10,492 nucleotides of DNA, from assembly GCA_026984275.1 (NCBI GenBank), contig JALSSM010000294.1:1-10492 (forward strand). The letters run 5' to 3'. The position numbers and the translations under genes were made by a program. A model generated the notes under the pieces. The model saw nothing but the letters and a program-made list of their open reading frames with translations, was not told where the DNA came from and searched no databases. Below, piece after piece: positions 1 to 6,200 of the stretch. The first letter of the stretch is position 1. Each line of letters begins with the position of its first letter. The stretch comes from Gammaproteobacteria bacterium. GTDB lineage: Bacteria; Pseudomonadota; Gammaproteobacteria; CAJXQU01.

Positions 1-23
1 TCTTCGAGTTCTGTTTCACTCAT
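1..23 (-). CDS. Possible start of a leftward gene, truncated by the window edge
   Basis: Read on the minus strand, an ATG at 23 opens a frame MSETELE that runs off the left edge. An AAGGA Shine-Dalgarno-like element lies at 34-38, 10 nt upstream of the ATG. Only seven codons are visible, so the product cannot be identified. In pseudomonads the genes after ntrC include trmL, secB and grx, so one of these is a possibility from synteny alone. The gene would be divergent from the small gene at 181, sharing a region of about 155 bp. Confidence 0.35.
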
Positions 24-167
24 TTCTCAGATGTCCTTGTTGAATGATTTGTATCTGATGTATCGGCCAGGATGGAGGAATATTTAGGAAACCTGTCACA
101 AAAACTTCATAAGAATGCCACTAATTTTTAATGAAACTGTCCCAAGATTGAATCCGGAATTATAAAA

Positions 168-173
168 AAGGAG
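168..173 (+). promoter_or_regulatory. Shine-Dalgarno deciding the GTG start at 181
   Basis: AAGGAG sits 7 nt before the GTG codon at 181. It is one of the best ribosome-binding sites in the window and is the main reason to accept the small downstream frame as a real gene with a GTG start. Confidence 0.6.
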
Positions 174-180
174 AATAAAG

Positions 181-420
181 GTGAGATCATTTGAAGATAG
201 TAAAGAATACGATAAGGTCTGGTATAAACTTGTGGAGGAAATTGTAGATCTTGAAGATCAGCTGAATCTGGAGCAAATCTCAAGTGATAAGGATGCACTG
301 ACAGGAATTACTTTTCTCAAACAACAGCTCAAATCTAAAAGAAAGTTGTTAAAACGACTGGATGAAGAAGGCATATTGTTTTTTCAGGAGATGGTCAATT
401 CTCAATTTCCAGCTCTTTGA
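181..420 (+). CDS. Small uncharacterised helical protein, 79 aa
   Basis: I do not recognise this family. The frame starts at GTG 181 behind a well-placed AAGGAG, and encodes a 79-residue soluble protein with no signal peptide, membrane segment or cysteine. It is rich in Glu, Lys, Leu and Asp. Residues about 14-65 have the heptad-like leucine spacing of one or two amphipathic helices (LVEEIVDLEDQL, then LKQQLKSKRKLLKRL), so a short coiled coil or helical hairpin is likely; this shape resembles small regulators or adaptor proteins, but no function can be assigned. It is convergent with ntrC, and its last 26 bases (395-420) overlap the 3' end of ntrC, so the two mRNAs would be complementary there. 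The good ribosome-binding site and plausible composition support a real gene; the short length and lack of a known family keep confidence moderate. Confidence 0.6.
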   Translation: MRSFEDSKEYDKVWYKLVEEIVDLEDQLNLEQISSDKDALTGITFLKQQLKSKRKLLKRLDEEGILFFQEMVNSQFPAL

Positions 421-1792
421 TTTTACGAGTTAAGGTATTACGCCCACAACCCAGTAGTTTTGCAGCATCCTGTCGTCGTCCACCAGTTTTGTCCAGGGCT
501 GCCTGGATCATAACCTTTTCAAAGATCTGCGTGGCTTCATCGAGCAGATTAACATCACCACTGGCCAGTCGTTGCTCTGCCCAGTGTTTAAGTTGTGATC
601 TCCAGTCACCTGAAGTTTGTGCCGAAGGATCGGAATCTGTAATTTCAGGCGGTAGTTCCTCAATATGGATCTCCTGTGCTGGAGCCATCACCGTTAACCA
701 TCGGCAGACATTTTCCAGTTGACGGACATTTCCAGACCATTCATAACTTTGCAGAAATGTAGCCGCATCGGGGTGCAGGGTTTTTGCTTCAATTCCGAGT
801 TCGTTAGCAACCTTGTTGAGGAAATGATCCATCAACAAACCAATATCTTCGCGCCGATTTCTTAAGGGTGGTAAATGCAACCGGATCACATTCAGACGAT
901 GAAACAGATCCTCTCTGAAGCTACCATCCAGCACCAGATCCTCGAGTTTTTGATGAGTGGCCGCAATGATCCGTACATCAACCTTAATTGGTGTTGTACC
1001 ACCGACGCGATAAAATTCGCCGTCAGCCAGCACGCGAAGCAGGCGTGTTTGTAATTCAGACGGCATGTCGCCAATTTCATCGAGGAATAGCGTGCCGTTA
1101 TTGGCCTGTTCAAAGCGTCCTGTTCGTTGCGCTGTTGCACCTGTGAACGCCCCTTTTTCATGCCCAAATAATTCACTCTCCAGAAGATCTTTGGGAATGG
1201 CTGCCGTATTCAGGGCAATAAAAGGTTGATCAGCTCGAGGACTATGATCATGTAGTGCTCTGGCAACGAGTTCTTTACCTGTGCCGGATTCGCCGGTGAG
1301 GAGAACGGTCATGTGTGAACGGGATAATCGACCGATAGCACGAAAAACTTCCTGCATGGCGGGTGCCACACCGATAATGCCTGACATATCGACAGTGACT
1401 GATGATTCTTTTTCAGAAGAAGTTTCCTGTGTTCGAACGGCTCTGCGGACAGTTGTCACCGCTTCATCAACATCAAAAGGTTTGGGTAAATATTCAAAAG
1501 CACCACCCTGAAAGGCGGCGACGGCACGTCCCAGATCAGCATAGGCCGTCATGATGATGACCGGTAATTCGGGATACAATCGCTGTACTTCATCCAGAAG
1601 ATTCAGACCATTGGTGCCTGGCATACGAATATCAGAAATAATGGCATCTGGCTGACTCAGTTTTAATTGTTCCAGAGCACTATCGGCTTCTTCAAAACAG
1701 GTAATTTGCATATCCGCTTTTTCCAGAGCCTTCTCGAGTACCCAACGAATTGAACGATCATCATCGACGACCCAGACCTTTGCTTTAATCAT
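395..1792 (-). CDS. ntrC: Nitrogen regulation response regulator NtrC (NR-I)
   Basis: Cytoplasmic enhancer-binding activator of sigma-54 RNA polymerase, and phospho-acceptor partner of NtrB in nitrogen limitation. The 465-residue length is typical. The order is: receiver domain (about 4-120) with acidic pocket D10-D12, phospho-acceptor D54, T82 and K104; AAA+ domain with Walker A GESGTGKE (167-174), the sigma-54 contact loop GAFTGA (214-219) and Walker B LFLDE (235-239); and a C-terminal Fis-type helix-turn-helix (about 435-462, GGRRQDAAKLLGCGRNTLTR). All catalytic motifs are intact. The ATG overlaps the ntrB stop codon as ATGA, with GGAGG (1803-1807) 10 nt upstream, so translation is coupled to ntrB. 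Likely targets in this window are the two boxes upstream of glnA and one at the start of ntrB. No terminator is visible after the stop codon. Confidence 0.97.
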   Translation of the reverse strand: MIKAKVWVVDDDRSIRWVLEKALEKADMQITCFEEADSALEQLKLSQPDAIISDIRMPGTNGLNLLDEVQRLYPELPVIIMTAYADLGRAVAAFQGGAFEYLPKPFDVDEAVTTVRRAVRTQETSSEKESSVTVDMSGIIGVAPAMQEVFRAIGRLSRSHMTVLLTGESGTGKELVARALHDHSPRADQPFIALNTAAIPKDLLESELFGHEKGAFTGATAQRTGRFEQANNGTLFLDEIGDMPSELQTRLLRVLADGEFYRVGGTTPIKVDVRIIAATHQKLEDLVLDGSFREDLFHRLNVIRLHLPPLRNRREDIGLLMDHFLNKVANELGIEAKTLHPDAATFLQSYEWSGNVRQLENVCRWLTVMAPAQEIHIEELPPEITDSDPSAQTSGDWRSQLKHWAEQRLASGDVNLLDEATQIFEKVMIQAALDKTGGRRQDAAKLLGCGRNTLTRKIKELEIEN

Positions 1793-2850
1793 GAGTTTTT
1801 AGCCTCCAATGGTAACCAGGTGGTAAAGGTCGTCTGACCGGGTGTGGAATCAAAATCAATAAAGCCGTGGTGACGGTGGATCAGAGTTTGTGCGATGGAA
1901 AGACCTAATCCTGTACCTTCTGCTCGTCCGGTCACCATCGGATAGAAAATTGTTTCCCGGAGTTCTTCCGGAATGCCTGGACCATCGTCAATGATATCGA
2001 TACGAACCACAAGTTTATGGCGTTGATTCCCCATGGTGAATTGCCGCTCGGCTCGGGTTTTTAACGTTATGGTGCCATGATCACCAACAGACTGAACTGC
2101 ATTCCTGACAATATTCAACAATGCCTGTATGAGCTGATCACGATCCGCCATCATGTCTGGCAGGCTGGGATCATAATCCCGCTCGATGTTGATCTGATCA
2201 GGTGTTTCTGCATCGACTAATGAACGAATGTGTTCAAGTACTTCGTGGATATTAATTTGGCGCAAAATGGGTGCGTCACTGGGTCCAAGAATGCGATCGA
2301 TCAGCTTACGCAGTCGATCAGCTTCACTGATGATGATCCCTGTATATTCTTTCAGATCTTCTGTTTCCAGTTCTCTTTCTAGCAATTGAGCTGCACCACG
2401 CAAACCGCCCAGCGGATTTTTAATTTCGTGTGCCATACCACGGATCAGGGCGCTGGTCGCCTGATGCCGTGCCATAATATCTTCTTCCCTGGTGATGCGT
2501 CGGTTTCGATCGACATTGATACACTCGAAAACTGCACCGTTTGAGAAAATACTTTTCGGCAAAGGCGTAATGGCACAATCAACAATAATGGTATGTTCAG
2601 TGCTAATTCGAAGTTCTACATCCCGTTCCGTAAAGGGTTGATCCGATTTAAGGCATTCCGTCATTGCATCCAGTAAAGGAAAATCAATAAAAAGCTCATC
2701 GATCATTTGTCCACAAACAGCGCGCTTACTGGTTGAGAGCAGGTCTTCGCCAGCAGCATTGATTGAATGTAGCCGTTTATCGGTATCAAATAACAGGATC
2801 GCTGTACTTAAATTGTCCAGTAATGCTGTGGCATCTTCAAAAAGGTTCAT
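1789..2850 (-). CDS. ntrB: Nitrogen sensor histidine kinase/phosphatase NtrB (NR-II)
   Basis: Cytoplasmic kinase/phosphatase that phosphorylates NtrC when nitrogen is scarce and, in the family, dephosphorylates it when bound by PII. Numbered from ATG 2850 (353 aa): PAS sensor domain about 10-115; H-box HEIKNPLGG with phospho-accepting H141; N-box NIVRNA (247-252); G1 box DDGPGIP (288-294); FYPMVTGR; G2 box GTGLGLSIA (312-320). There is no membrane segment. The frame is open to an earlier ATG at 2907 (372 aa). I prefer 2850 because it leaves about nine residues before the conserved LLDNLSTAILLFD segment, as in E. coli and Pseudomonas NtrB, and because the extra stretch carries an NtrC operator. 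Neither start has a well-spaced Shine-Dalgarno: GAGG directly abuts the 2907 ATG. The gene ends in a 4-bp overlap with ntrC. Identity is certain; the start is about 70:30 for 2850. Confidence 0.95.
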   Translation of the reverse strand: MNLFEDATALLDNLSTAILLFDTDKRLHSINAAGEDLLSTSKRAVCGQMIDELFIDFPLLDAMTECLKSDQPFTERDVELRISTEHTIIVDCAITPLPKSIFSNGAVFECINVDRNRRITREEDIMARHQATSALIRGMAHEIKNPLGGLRGAAQLLERELETEDLKEYTGIIISEADRLRKLIDRILGPSDAPILRQINIHEVLEHIRSLVDAETPDQINIERDYDPSLPDMMADRDQLIQALLNIVRNAVQSVGDHGTITLKTRAERQFTMGNQRHKLVVRIDIIDDGPGIPEELRETIFYPMVTGRAEGTGLGLSIAQTLIHRHHGFIDFDSTPGQTTFTTWLPLEAKNS

Positions 2851-2867
2851 ATCGATATTGGAGCACT

Positions 2868-2884
2868 CGCACCAATCTGGTGCA
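2868..2884 (-). promoter_or_regulatory. NtrC box at the 5' end of ntrB
   Basis: Minus strand reads TGCACC-AGATT-GGTGCG, 11 of 12 matches to the NtrC consensus TGCACC-N5-GGTGCA. It lies 17 nt upstream of the preferred ntrB ATG (2850) and inside the longer reading frame from 2907. In E. coli, NtrC represses the sigma-70 glnL promoter from a comparable site, so negative autoregulation of ntrBC is the likeliest role. An AT-rich stretch with a TATAGT hexamer (2934-2939) just upstream could be the -10 of that promoter, with no convincing -35. Confidence 0.7.
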
Positions 2885-3038
2885 AGCACATTTTGGGCCG
2901 GTTTCATCCTCAGTTTTCTATTTCTATAATAATACTATAATTATCAAATGGTTATGTTGAATTACAAACGGCAATCCGCTTAGCTACATGAGCTAATATA
3001 GATAAGGAGCAATTATCAGGCCAGAGAGCTTATGAGAT

Positions 3039-3620
3039 TTATTTAGTGGCTGCAGGTGTGGTTTGTGATGGTGGAGGAAGCGTATTGGCCGGTCTTGGCT
3101 GAAGTATTGAAAAACGTTTGAGATGAATAGTAACAGAATCGACTGATATGATGGTTTTACCTTCTTTATCGATGACTTTAGCGGATAAAGTATGCTGTCC
3201 TCTATCGATATTATGTAATGCGAATGCTGTTGCGGTGCCGGGTTCTGATACGGGTTTTCCATCCAGAAGCAGGACTATTTTGTGTTTCAGTTTGGTTCTT
3301 AATTGTGGTTTGATCGTAATATCAACATTAACATCGCCATTGTTATCACGGATAGTGGCATCATTTTCTGGTTTACTGATCCTGAATTCAGTATATGAAA
3401 ATTTTGTCTTATCTTGGTCGGTATTCTTTAATTTAGTCGTTGGACGGGCTTTATTGGTTTTAATGGTTTGTATATCTTTTTTCTCAATCTCCTCAGCACC
3501 TGGCCCCGGTTGATCGGCAAAAACGACATTTCCATTTTCATCATAAAACCTATAGATAGCTGCAGTGGTAACCAATGGCAGCGCCAGAAAGACCAGTAAT
3601 ATAACAGTTAGATTACGCAT
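3039..3620 (-). CDS. Exported DUF4124-domain protein with an Ig-like domain
   Basis: A 193-residue protein of unknown function, predicted to be periplasmic. Residues 1-20 form a signal peptide (RN, then a hydrophobic run, then a TTA-type cleavage site). Residues about 21-60 match the DUF4124 pattern (YRFYDENGNVVFADQPGPGAE), a small beta-domain found after signal peptides in many gammaproteobacteria. Residues about 78-170 look like an Ig-like or fibronectin-like beta sandwich (DATIRDNNGDVNVDITIKP, then LLLDGKPV, then IDRGQHTLSAKVIDKEG), which suggests a binding or cell-envelope role. The C-terminal tail is Pro/Thr-rich. Proteins of this type commonly lie between glnA and ntrB in gammaproteobacteria, as here. 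The ATG at 3620 has no clear Shine-Dalgarno. A sigma-54 promoter about 190 nt upstream may drive it. Its link to nitrogen control is by position only. Confidence 0.85.
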   Translation of the reverse strand: MRNLTVILLVFLALPLVTTAAIYRFYDENGNVVFADQPGPGAEEIEKKDIQTIKTNKARPTTKLKNTDQDKTKFSYTEFRISKPENDATIRDNNGDVNVDITIKPQLRTKLKHKIVLLLDGKPVSEPGTATAFALHNIDRGQHTLSAKVIDKEGKTIISVDSVTIHLKRFSILQPRPANTLPPPSQTTPAATK

Positions 3621-3746
3621 GTTAATAAGACAAATTAGTTATCAATATTAGTACAGCTTAAAACAACAATGATGAACACAGGCTGAAACACATGGATCTT
3701 TTCACCCTGTTCAAATAAGTTGCTGAACAAAAGAAAAAGCTGATTT

Positions 3747-3780
3747 AGCGGATATTGACCTTTTCAGGCCAATATCGGCT
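3747..3780 (-). terminator. Hairpin with downstream T-rich tract between glnA and DUF4124
   Basis: On the minus strand GATATTGGCC pairs with GGTCAATATC (10 pairs, one G-U) around a TGAAAA loop. After a C-C mismatch, AGC/GCT adds three more pairs. A TTTTTCTTTT tract follows at 3738-3729, but 8 nt separate it from the stem, so this is an imperfect intrinsic terminator or a structured leader element. It lies about 30 nt downstream of the transcript start predicted for the sigma-54 promoter at 3818-3836. On the plus strand one pair becomes an A-C mismatch, so the minus-strand RNA folds better. Confidence 0.5.
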
Positions 3781-3817
3781 GAGGCTCAGATCGCCCCATG
3801 AAGTTTTCATAGAGAGT

Positions 3818-3836
3818 AATGCAACAAACAGGCCAG
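3818..3836 (-). promoter_or_regulatory. Predicted sigma-54 promoter after the glnA terminator
   Basis: Minus strand reads CTGGCCTGTTTGTTGCATT. The -24 GG (3834-3833) and -12 GC (3822-3821) are separated by exactly 10 nt, with CTGGC and TTGCA matching the consensus YTGGCACGRNNNTTGCW; the mismatches are at AC and R. The transcript would start near 3809, run through the hairpin at 3780-3747 and could reach the DUF4124 gene at 3620. I found no NtrC box within about 150 bp upstream, so the activator is unknown; NtrC acting from the more distant glnA boxes is possible. Confidence 0.5.
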
Positions 3837-3871
3837 CTTTAAGAAAAGGAACATCATGACACACAGGCAAA

Positions 3872-3903
3872 AAAAAGCCCCCGGTTTGACGCGGAGGCTT
3901 TTT
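3872..3903 (-). terminator. Rho-independent terminator of glnA
   Basis: A 12-bp stem with one G-U pair (minus strand AAAAAGCCTCCG / CGGGGGCTTTTT) closes an 8-nt loop and runs into eight T residues (complement of 3869-3876). It begins 16 nt after the glnA stop codon. The A-tract on the other flank means it could also stop rightward transcription, although no rightward gene is seen here. It separates glnA from the DUF4124-ntrBC genes. Confidence 0.93.
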
Positions 3904-3919
3904 ATTCAGGCTGTTTTCT

Positions 3920-5335
3920 TTACAGGCTGTAGTATAAATCGAACTCGATTGGATGAGTTGTCATGCGTAGAGCAGTGACTTCTTCCATTTTCAGCTCAAT
4001 GTAAGCATCGATCATGTCATCAGACATAACGTTGCCTTCTTTGAGGAAGTCGCGATCGGCATCCAGAGCTTCCAGTGCCTGATCCAGTGAAGAACAAACC
4101 GTTGGAATTTCGGCCGCTTCTTCCGCTGGCAGGTCATATAGATCCTTATCCATCGCTTCACCCGGGTCGATCTTGTTTTTGATTCCGTCAAGACCAGCCA
4201 TCATCAGAGCTGTGAAAGTCAGGTATGGATTACCCGCCGGGTCAGGGAAACGCACTTCAATTCGGCGACCTTTAGGATTTGAAACATAAGGGATACGAAT
4301 AGAAGCAGAGCGGTTACGAGCTGAATAAGCCAGCATCACAGGCGCTTCAAAACCAGGCACCAGTCGTTTGTAGCTGTTGGTAGACGCATTAGCAAATGCG
4401 TTGATCGCACGCGCATGTTTGATCACACCACCGATATAATGCAGCGCTGTTTTTGAAAGGCCACCATATTCATTACCGGCGAACAGGTTTTTGCCTTTTT
4501 TGGCCAGAGACATATGAACATGCATACCGCTACCGTTATCACCAACCACAGGTTTCGGCATGAAAGTCGCTGTTTTTCCATAACCGTGAGCTACGTTGTG
4601 AACAACGTATTTCAGGATCTGGTTTTGATCTGCACGTTTGACCATCGTATTGAAAACAGTACCGATTTCACACTGACCAGCGGTTGCAACTTCGTGATGA
4701 TGTACTTCGGTTTCAAGTCCCATTTCTTCCATGATCAGACACATGGTGGAACGGATGTCCTGCAATGAATCAACAGGAGGAACCGGGAAATAACCGCCTT
4801 TAATACCAGGTCGGTGACCAATATTGCCATCTTCAAAAACCTTATCCGAGTTCCAGCAGGCTTCATTAGAATCAATTTTGACAGAACTTCCACTCATATC
4901 AACGCTCCATTTAACGTCGTCGAAAATGAAGAATTCTGGCTCGGGACCAAAGAATGCCGCATCACCAACCCCAGAAGACTTGAGATAAGCTTCAGCACGC
5001 TTGGCAACAGAACGTGGATCACGTTCGTAACCTTCACCTGTCGAAGGTTCGATGATGTCACATCGCAAGATCAGAGTTGTGTCATCAAAGAATGGATCAA
5101 GCACAGCAGATTCAGGATCTGGCATCAGGATCATGTCGGACTCGTTGATACCCTTCCAGCCTGAAATAGAAGAACCGTCGAACATTTTACCTTCTTCGAA
5201 AATATCTTCTTCAATCGTATGTGCAGGTACAGAAACATGTTGTTCTTTACCGATTGTATCTGTGAAACGGAAATCAACGAATTTGACTTCCTCATCTTTG
5301 ATCATTTTAAGTACTTTTTTTGTTTGTGCAGACAT
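3920..5335 (-). CDS. glnA: Glutamine synthetase, type I (GlnA)
   Basis: Cytoplasmic dodecameric enzyme that makes glutamine from glutamate, ammonia and ATP; the main ammonia-assimilation step. From ATG 5335 the protein is 471 aa, close to the usual 468-473 of the adenylylated GSI-beta class. Visible marks: beta-grasp N-terminus with DGSSISGW (54-60), metal-site GPEPEFFIF (130-138), ATP/glutamate loop VVGDNGSGMHVH (263-274), VRFPDPAGNP (361-370), and the adenylylation segment KDLYDLP with Y400. The frame extends two codons further to a GTG at 5341, but that codon lies inside the GGAGGAG Shine-Dalgarno (5341-5347); ATG 5335 lies 5 nt after it and begins MSAQ like the E. coli protein, so it is chosen. 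Expression is controlled by a sigma-54 promoter with two NtrC boxes, and the gene is likely monocistronic given the terminator 16 nt downstream. Confidence 0.98.
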   Translation of the reverse strand: MSAQTKKVLKMIKDEEVKFVDFRFTDTIGKEQHVSVPAHTIEEDIFEEGKMFDGSSISGWKGINESDMILMPDPESAVLDPFFDDTTLILRCDIIEPSTGEGYERDPRSVAKRAEAYLKSSGVGDAAFFGPEPEFFIFDDVKWSVDMSGSSVKIDSNEACWNSDKVFEDGNIGHRPGIKGGYFPVPPVDSLQDIRSTMCLIMEEMGLETEVHHHEVATAGQCEIGTVFNTMVKRADQNQILKYVVHNVAHGYGKTATFMPKPVVGDNGSGMHVHMSLAKKGKNLFAGNEYGGLSKTALHYIGGVIKHARAINAFANASTNSYKRLVPGFEAPVMLAYSARNRSASIRIPYVSNPKGRRIEVRFPDPAGNPYLTFTALMMAGLDGIKNKIDPGEAMDKDLYDLPAEEAAEIPTVCSSLDQALEALDADRDFLKEGNVMSDDMIDAYIELKMEEVTALRMTTHPIEFDLYYSL

Positions 5336-5415
5336 TGCCACTCCTCCGGCTGGTTTTACTGTTAGTTATACTAAAATAGTTCTTCTGAAATAATATGTTA
5401 TGAACCACACTATAG

Positions 5416-5431
5416 CGCAAAATACATGCCA
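5416..5431 (-). promoter_or_regulatory. Sigma-54 promoter of glnA
   Basis: Minus strand reads TGGCATGTATTTTGCG: -24 GG at 5430-5429 and -12 GC at 5418-5417 with the required 10-nt spacing, and 5 of 6 matches to TGGCAC. The predicted start is near 5405, giving a leader of about 70 nt before the glnA ATG. A TATAGT hexamer (5414-5409) overlaps the start region, but with a poor -35, so a second vegetative promoter is possible and not shown. Confidence 0.85.
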
Positions 5432-5482
5432 TCAAGATTCTTTATATATTTCAATAAGATAGCATATCATCATCGATCAATA

Positions 5483-5499
5483 TGCGCATAAATGGTGCA
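5483..5499 (-). promoter_or_regulatory. NtrC box 1 of the glnA enhancer
   Basis: Minus strand reads TGCACC-ATTTA-TGCGCA, 10 of 12 matches to TGCACC-N5-GGTGCA, with one perfect half. The centre (5491) is about 86 bp upstream of the predicted sigma-54 transcript start. Confidence 0.8.
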
Positions 5500-5523
5500 T
5501 AAAATAATAAAAATGCACCATTT
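5490..5523. repeat. 11-bp perfect inverted repeat joining the two NtrC boxes
   Basis: AAATGGTGCAT (5490-5500) and ATGCACCATTT (5513-5523) are exact inverted copies around a 12-nt AT-only spacer. Each arm is the inner half of one NtrC box plus its flank. In RNA from the methyltransferase gene this could fold as a hairpin just after the stop codon, but without a following T-run; the operator role is the better explanation. Confidence 0.8.
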
Positions 5524-5530
5524 ATGTGCA
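5514..5530 (-). promoter_or_regulatory. NtrC box 2 of the glnA enhancer
   Basis: Minus strand reads TGCACA-TAAAT-GGTGCA, 11 of 12 matches to consensus. The centre (5522) is about 117 bp upstream of the predicted start and 31 bp (three helical turns) from box 1, so both dimers lie on the same face. The box includes the last two codons and the stop codon of the upstream methyltransferase gene. Confidence 0.85.
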
Positions 5531-6190
5531 CACTGCTCTTTGTCCAAAAATAACCAGATGGCGATCAGTGAGTGCTTTGACGCTTAACCAGTCAAGTCCG
5601 GCTTTTTCAAGCTGGGCTCCAACTTCATCTGGCCTGTGTGCAGCCAGTAACGAATAAAAGAAATCACGCTGCAGTACTTCTGGCTCATTTGAAGCATAAA
5701 GTTCCACAAATTGTTTTGCTTGTTGTTGTGAGGCAGGACGCATCAGATCCATGACAAAAACGAACCCATTGTCTGCACATTTTTGACGAATAGTGTCCCA
5801 TAAGGTGGCAGGATCAGCAAGATGATGTAACAGGCTATTGGAAATAATCACATCGTATTGCTGACGGAGTTTGGTCGTTGCCGGTAAAATTTCGTGGATA
5901 AGCGTTATTTGATCAGTCAGGTTTTCCTGCTCAATTCGCTGTTGTCCGTATTGCAGCATCGCTTCTGCACCATCTACAGCATCAATTTTTGATTGCGGAA
6001 AAGATCGGGCAAAACGAACGGTTACATCGGCTGGGCCACAACCAAGATCAAGGATGTTGCCTTCGATCGCAGGGAAGATCTGTTTAAACTCAGCCACGAA
6101 CATATCGTGTGGTTCAGAAAAATCGGCTTCGGAATAAGCTCGAGACTGTTCCTCTTCATCCATCAATTCTGGCTCGAGGGTTCGTTGCAT
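5522..6190 (-). CDS. Class I SAM-dependent methyltransferase, substrate unknown
   Basis: A soluble Rossmann-fold methyltransferase of 222 aa from ATG 6190. Counting from that ATG, motif I is LDLGCGPAD (47-55), the acidic residue that binds the SAM ribose is in DAVDGAEAML (about 70-79), and motif IV is YDVIISNSLLHHL (112-124), followed by a D(L/R)-rich strand and a C-terminal HLVIFGQR strand. Nothing in it fixes the substrate; it is like many UbiE/BioC-like or generic Methyltransf_11 proteins. The frame also offers a TTG at 6196, with GGA about 10 nt upstream; ATG 6190 is preferred but lacks a clear Shine-Dalgarno. lysA stops only 10 nt before the ATG, so the gene is probably cotranscribed and translationally coupled with lysA. 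Its final codons overlap NtrC box 2 of glnA. Confidence 0.85.
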   Translation of the reverse strand: MQRTLEPELMDEEEQSRAYSEADFSEPHDMFVAEFKQIFPAIEGNILDLGCGPADVTVRFARSFPQSKIDAVDGAEAMLQYGQQRIEQENLTDQITLIHEILPATTKLRQQYDVIISNSLLHHLADPATLWDTIRQKCADNGFVFVMDLMRPASQQQAKQFVELYASNEPEVLQRDFFYSLLAAHRPDEVGAQLEKAGLDWLSVKALTDRHLVIFGQRAVCT

Positions 6191-6200
6191 GATCAATTAA

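Noticed and set aside
892..1176. Open frames antisense or out of frame within ntrC, glnA, lysA, the esterase and the cyclase genes
   Set aside because: They lie wholly within strongly supported genes, lack ribosome-binding sites and have low-complexity or implausible composition. They are shadows of the real coding strand.
2886..2901. Sigma-54-like GG-N10-GC sequence just inside the long ntrB frame
   Set aside because: The minus strand has GG (2899-2898) and GC (2887-2886) at correct spacing, but the flanks CGGCCC and GTGCT fit poorly, and the NtrC box would overlap the start site rather than act as an enhancer.
2980..2996. TTAGCT-ACATG-AGCTAA hairpin between DUF4124 and ntrB
   Set aside because: A 6-bp AT-rich stem with no T-run on either strand. 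It looked briefly like a tRNA arm, but no cloverleaf can be built around it. Too weak for a terminator or RNA call.
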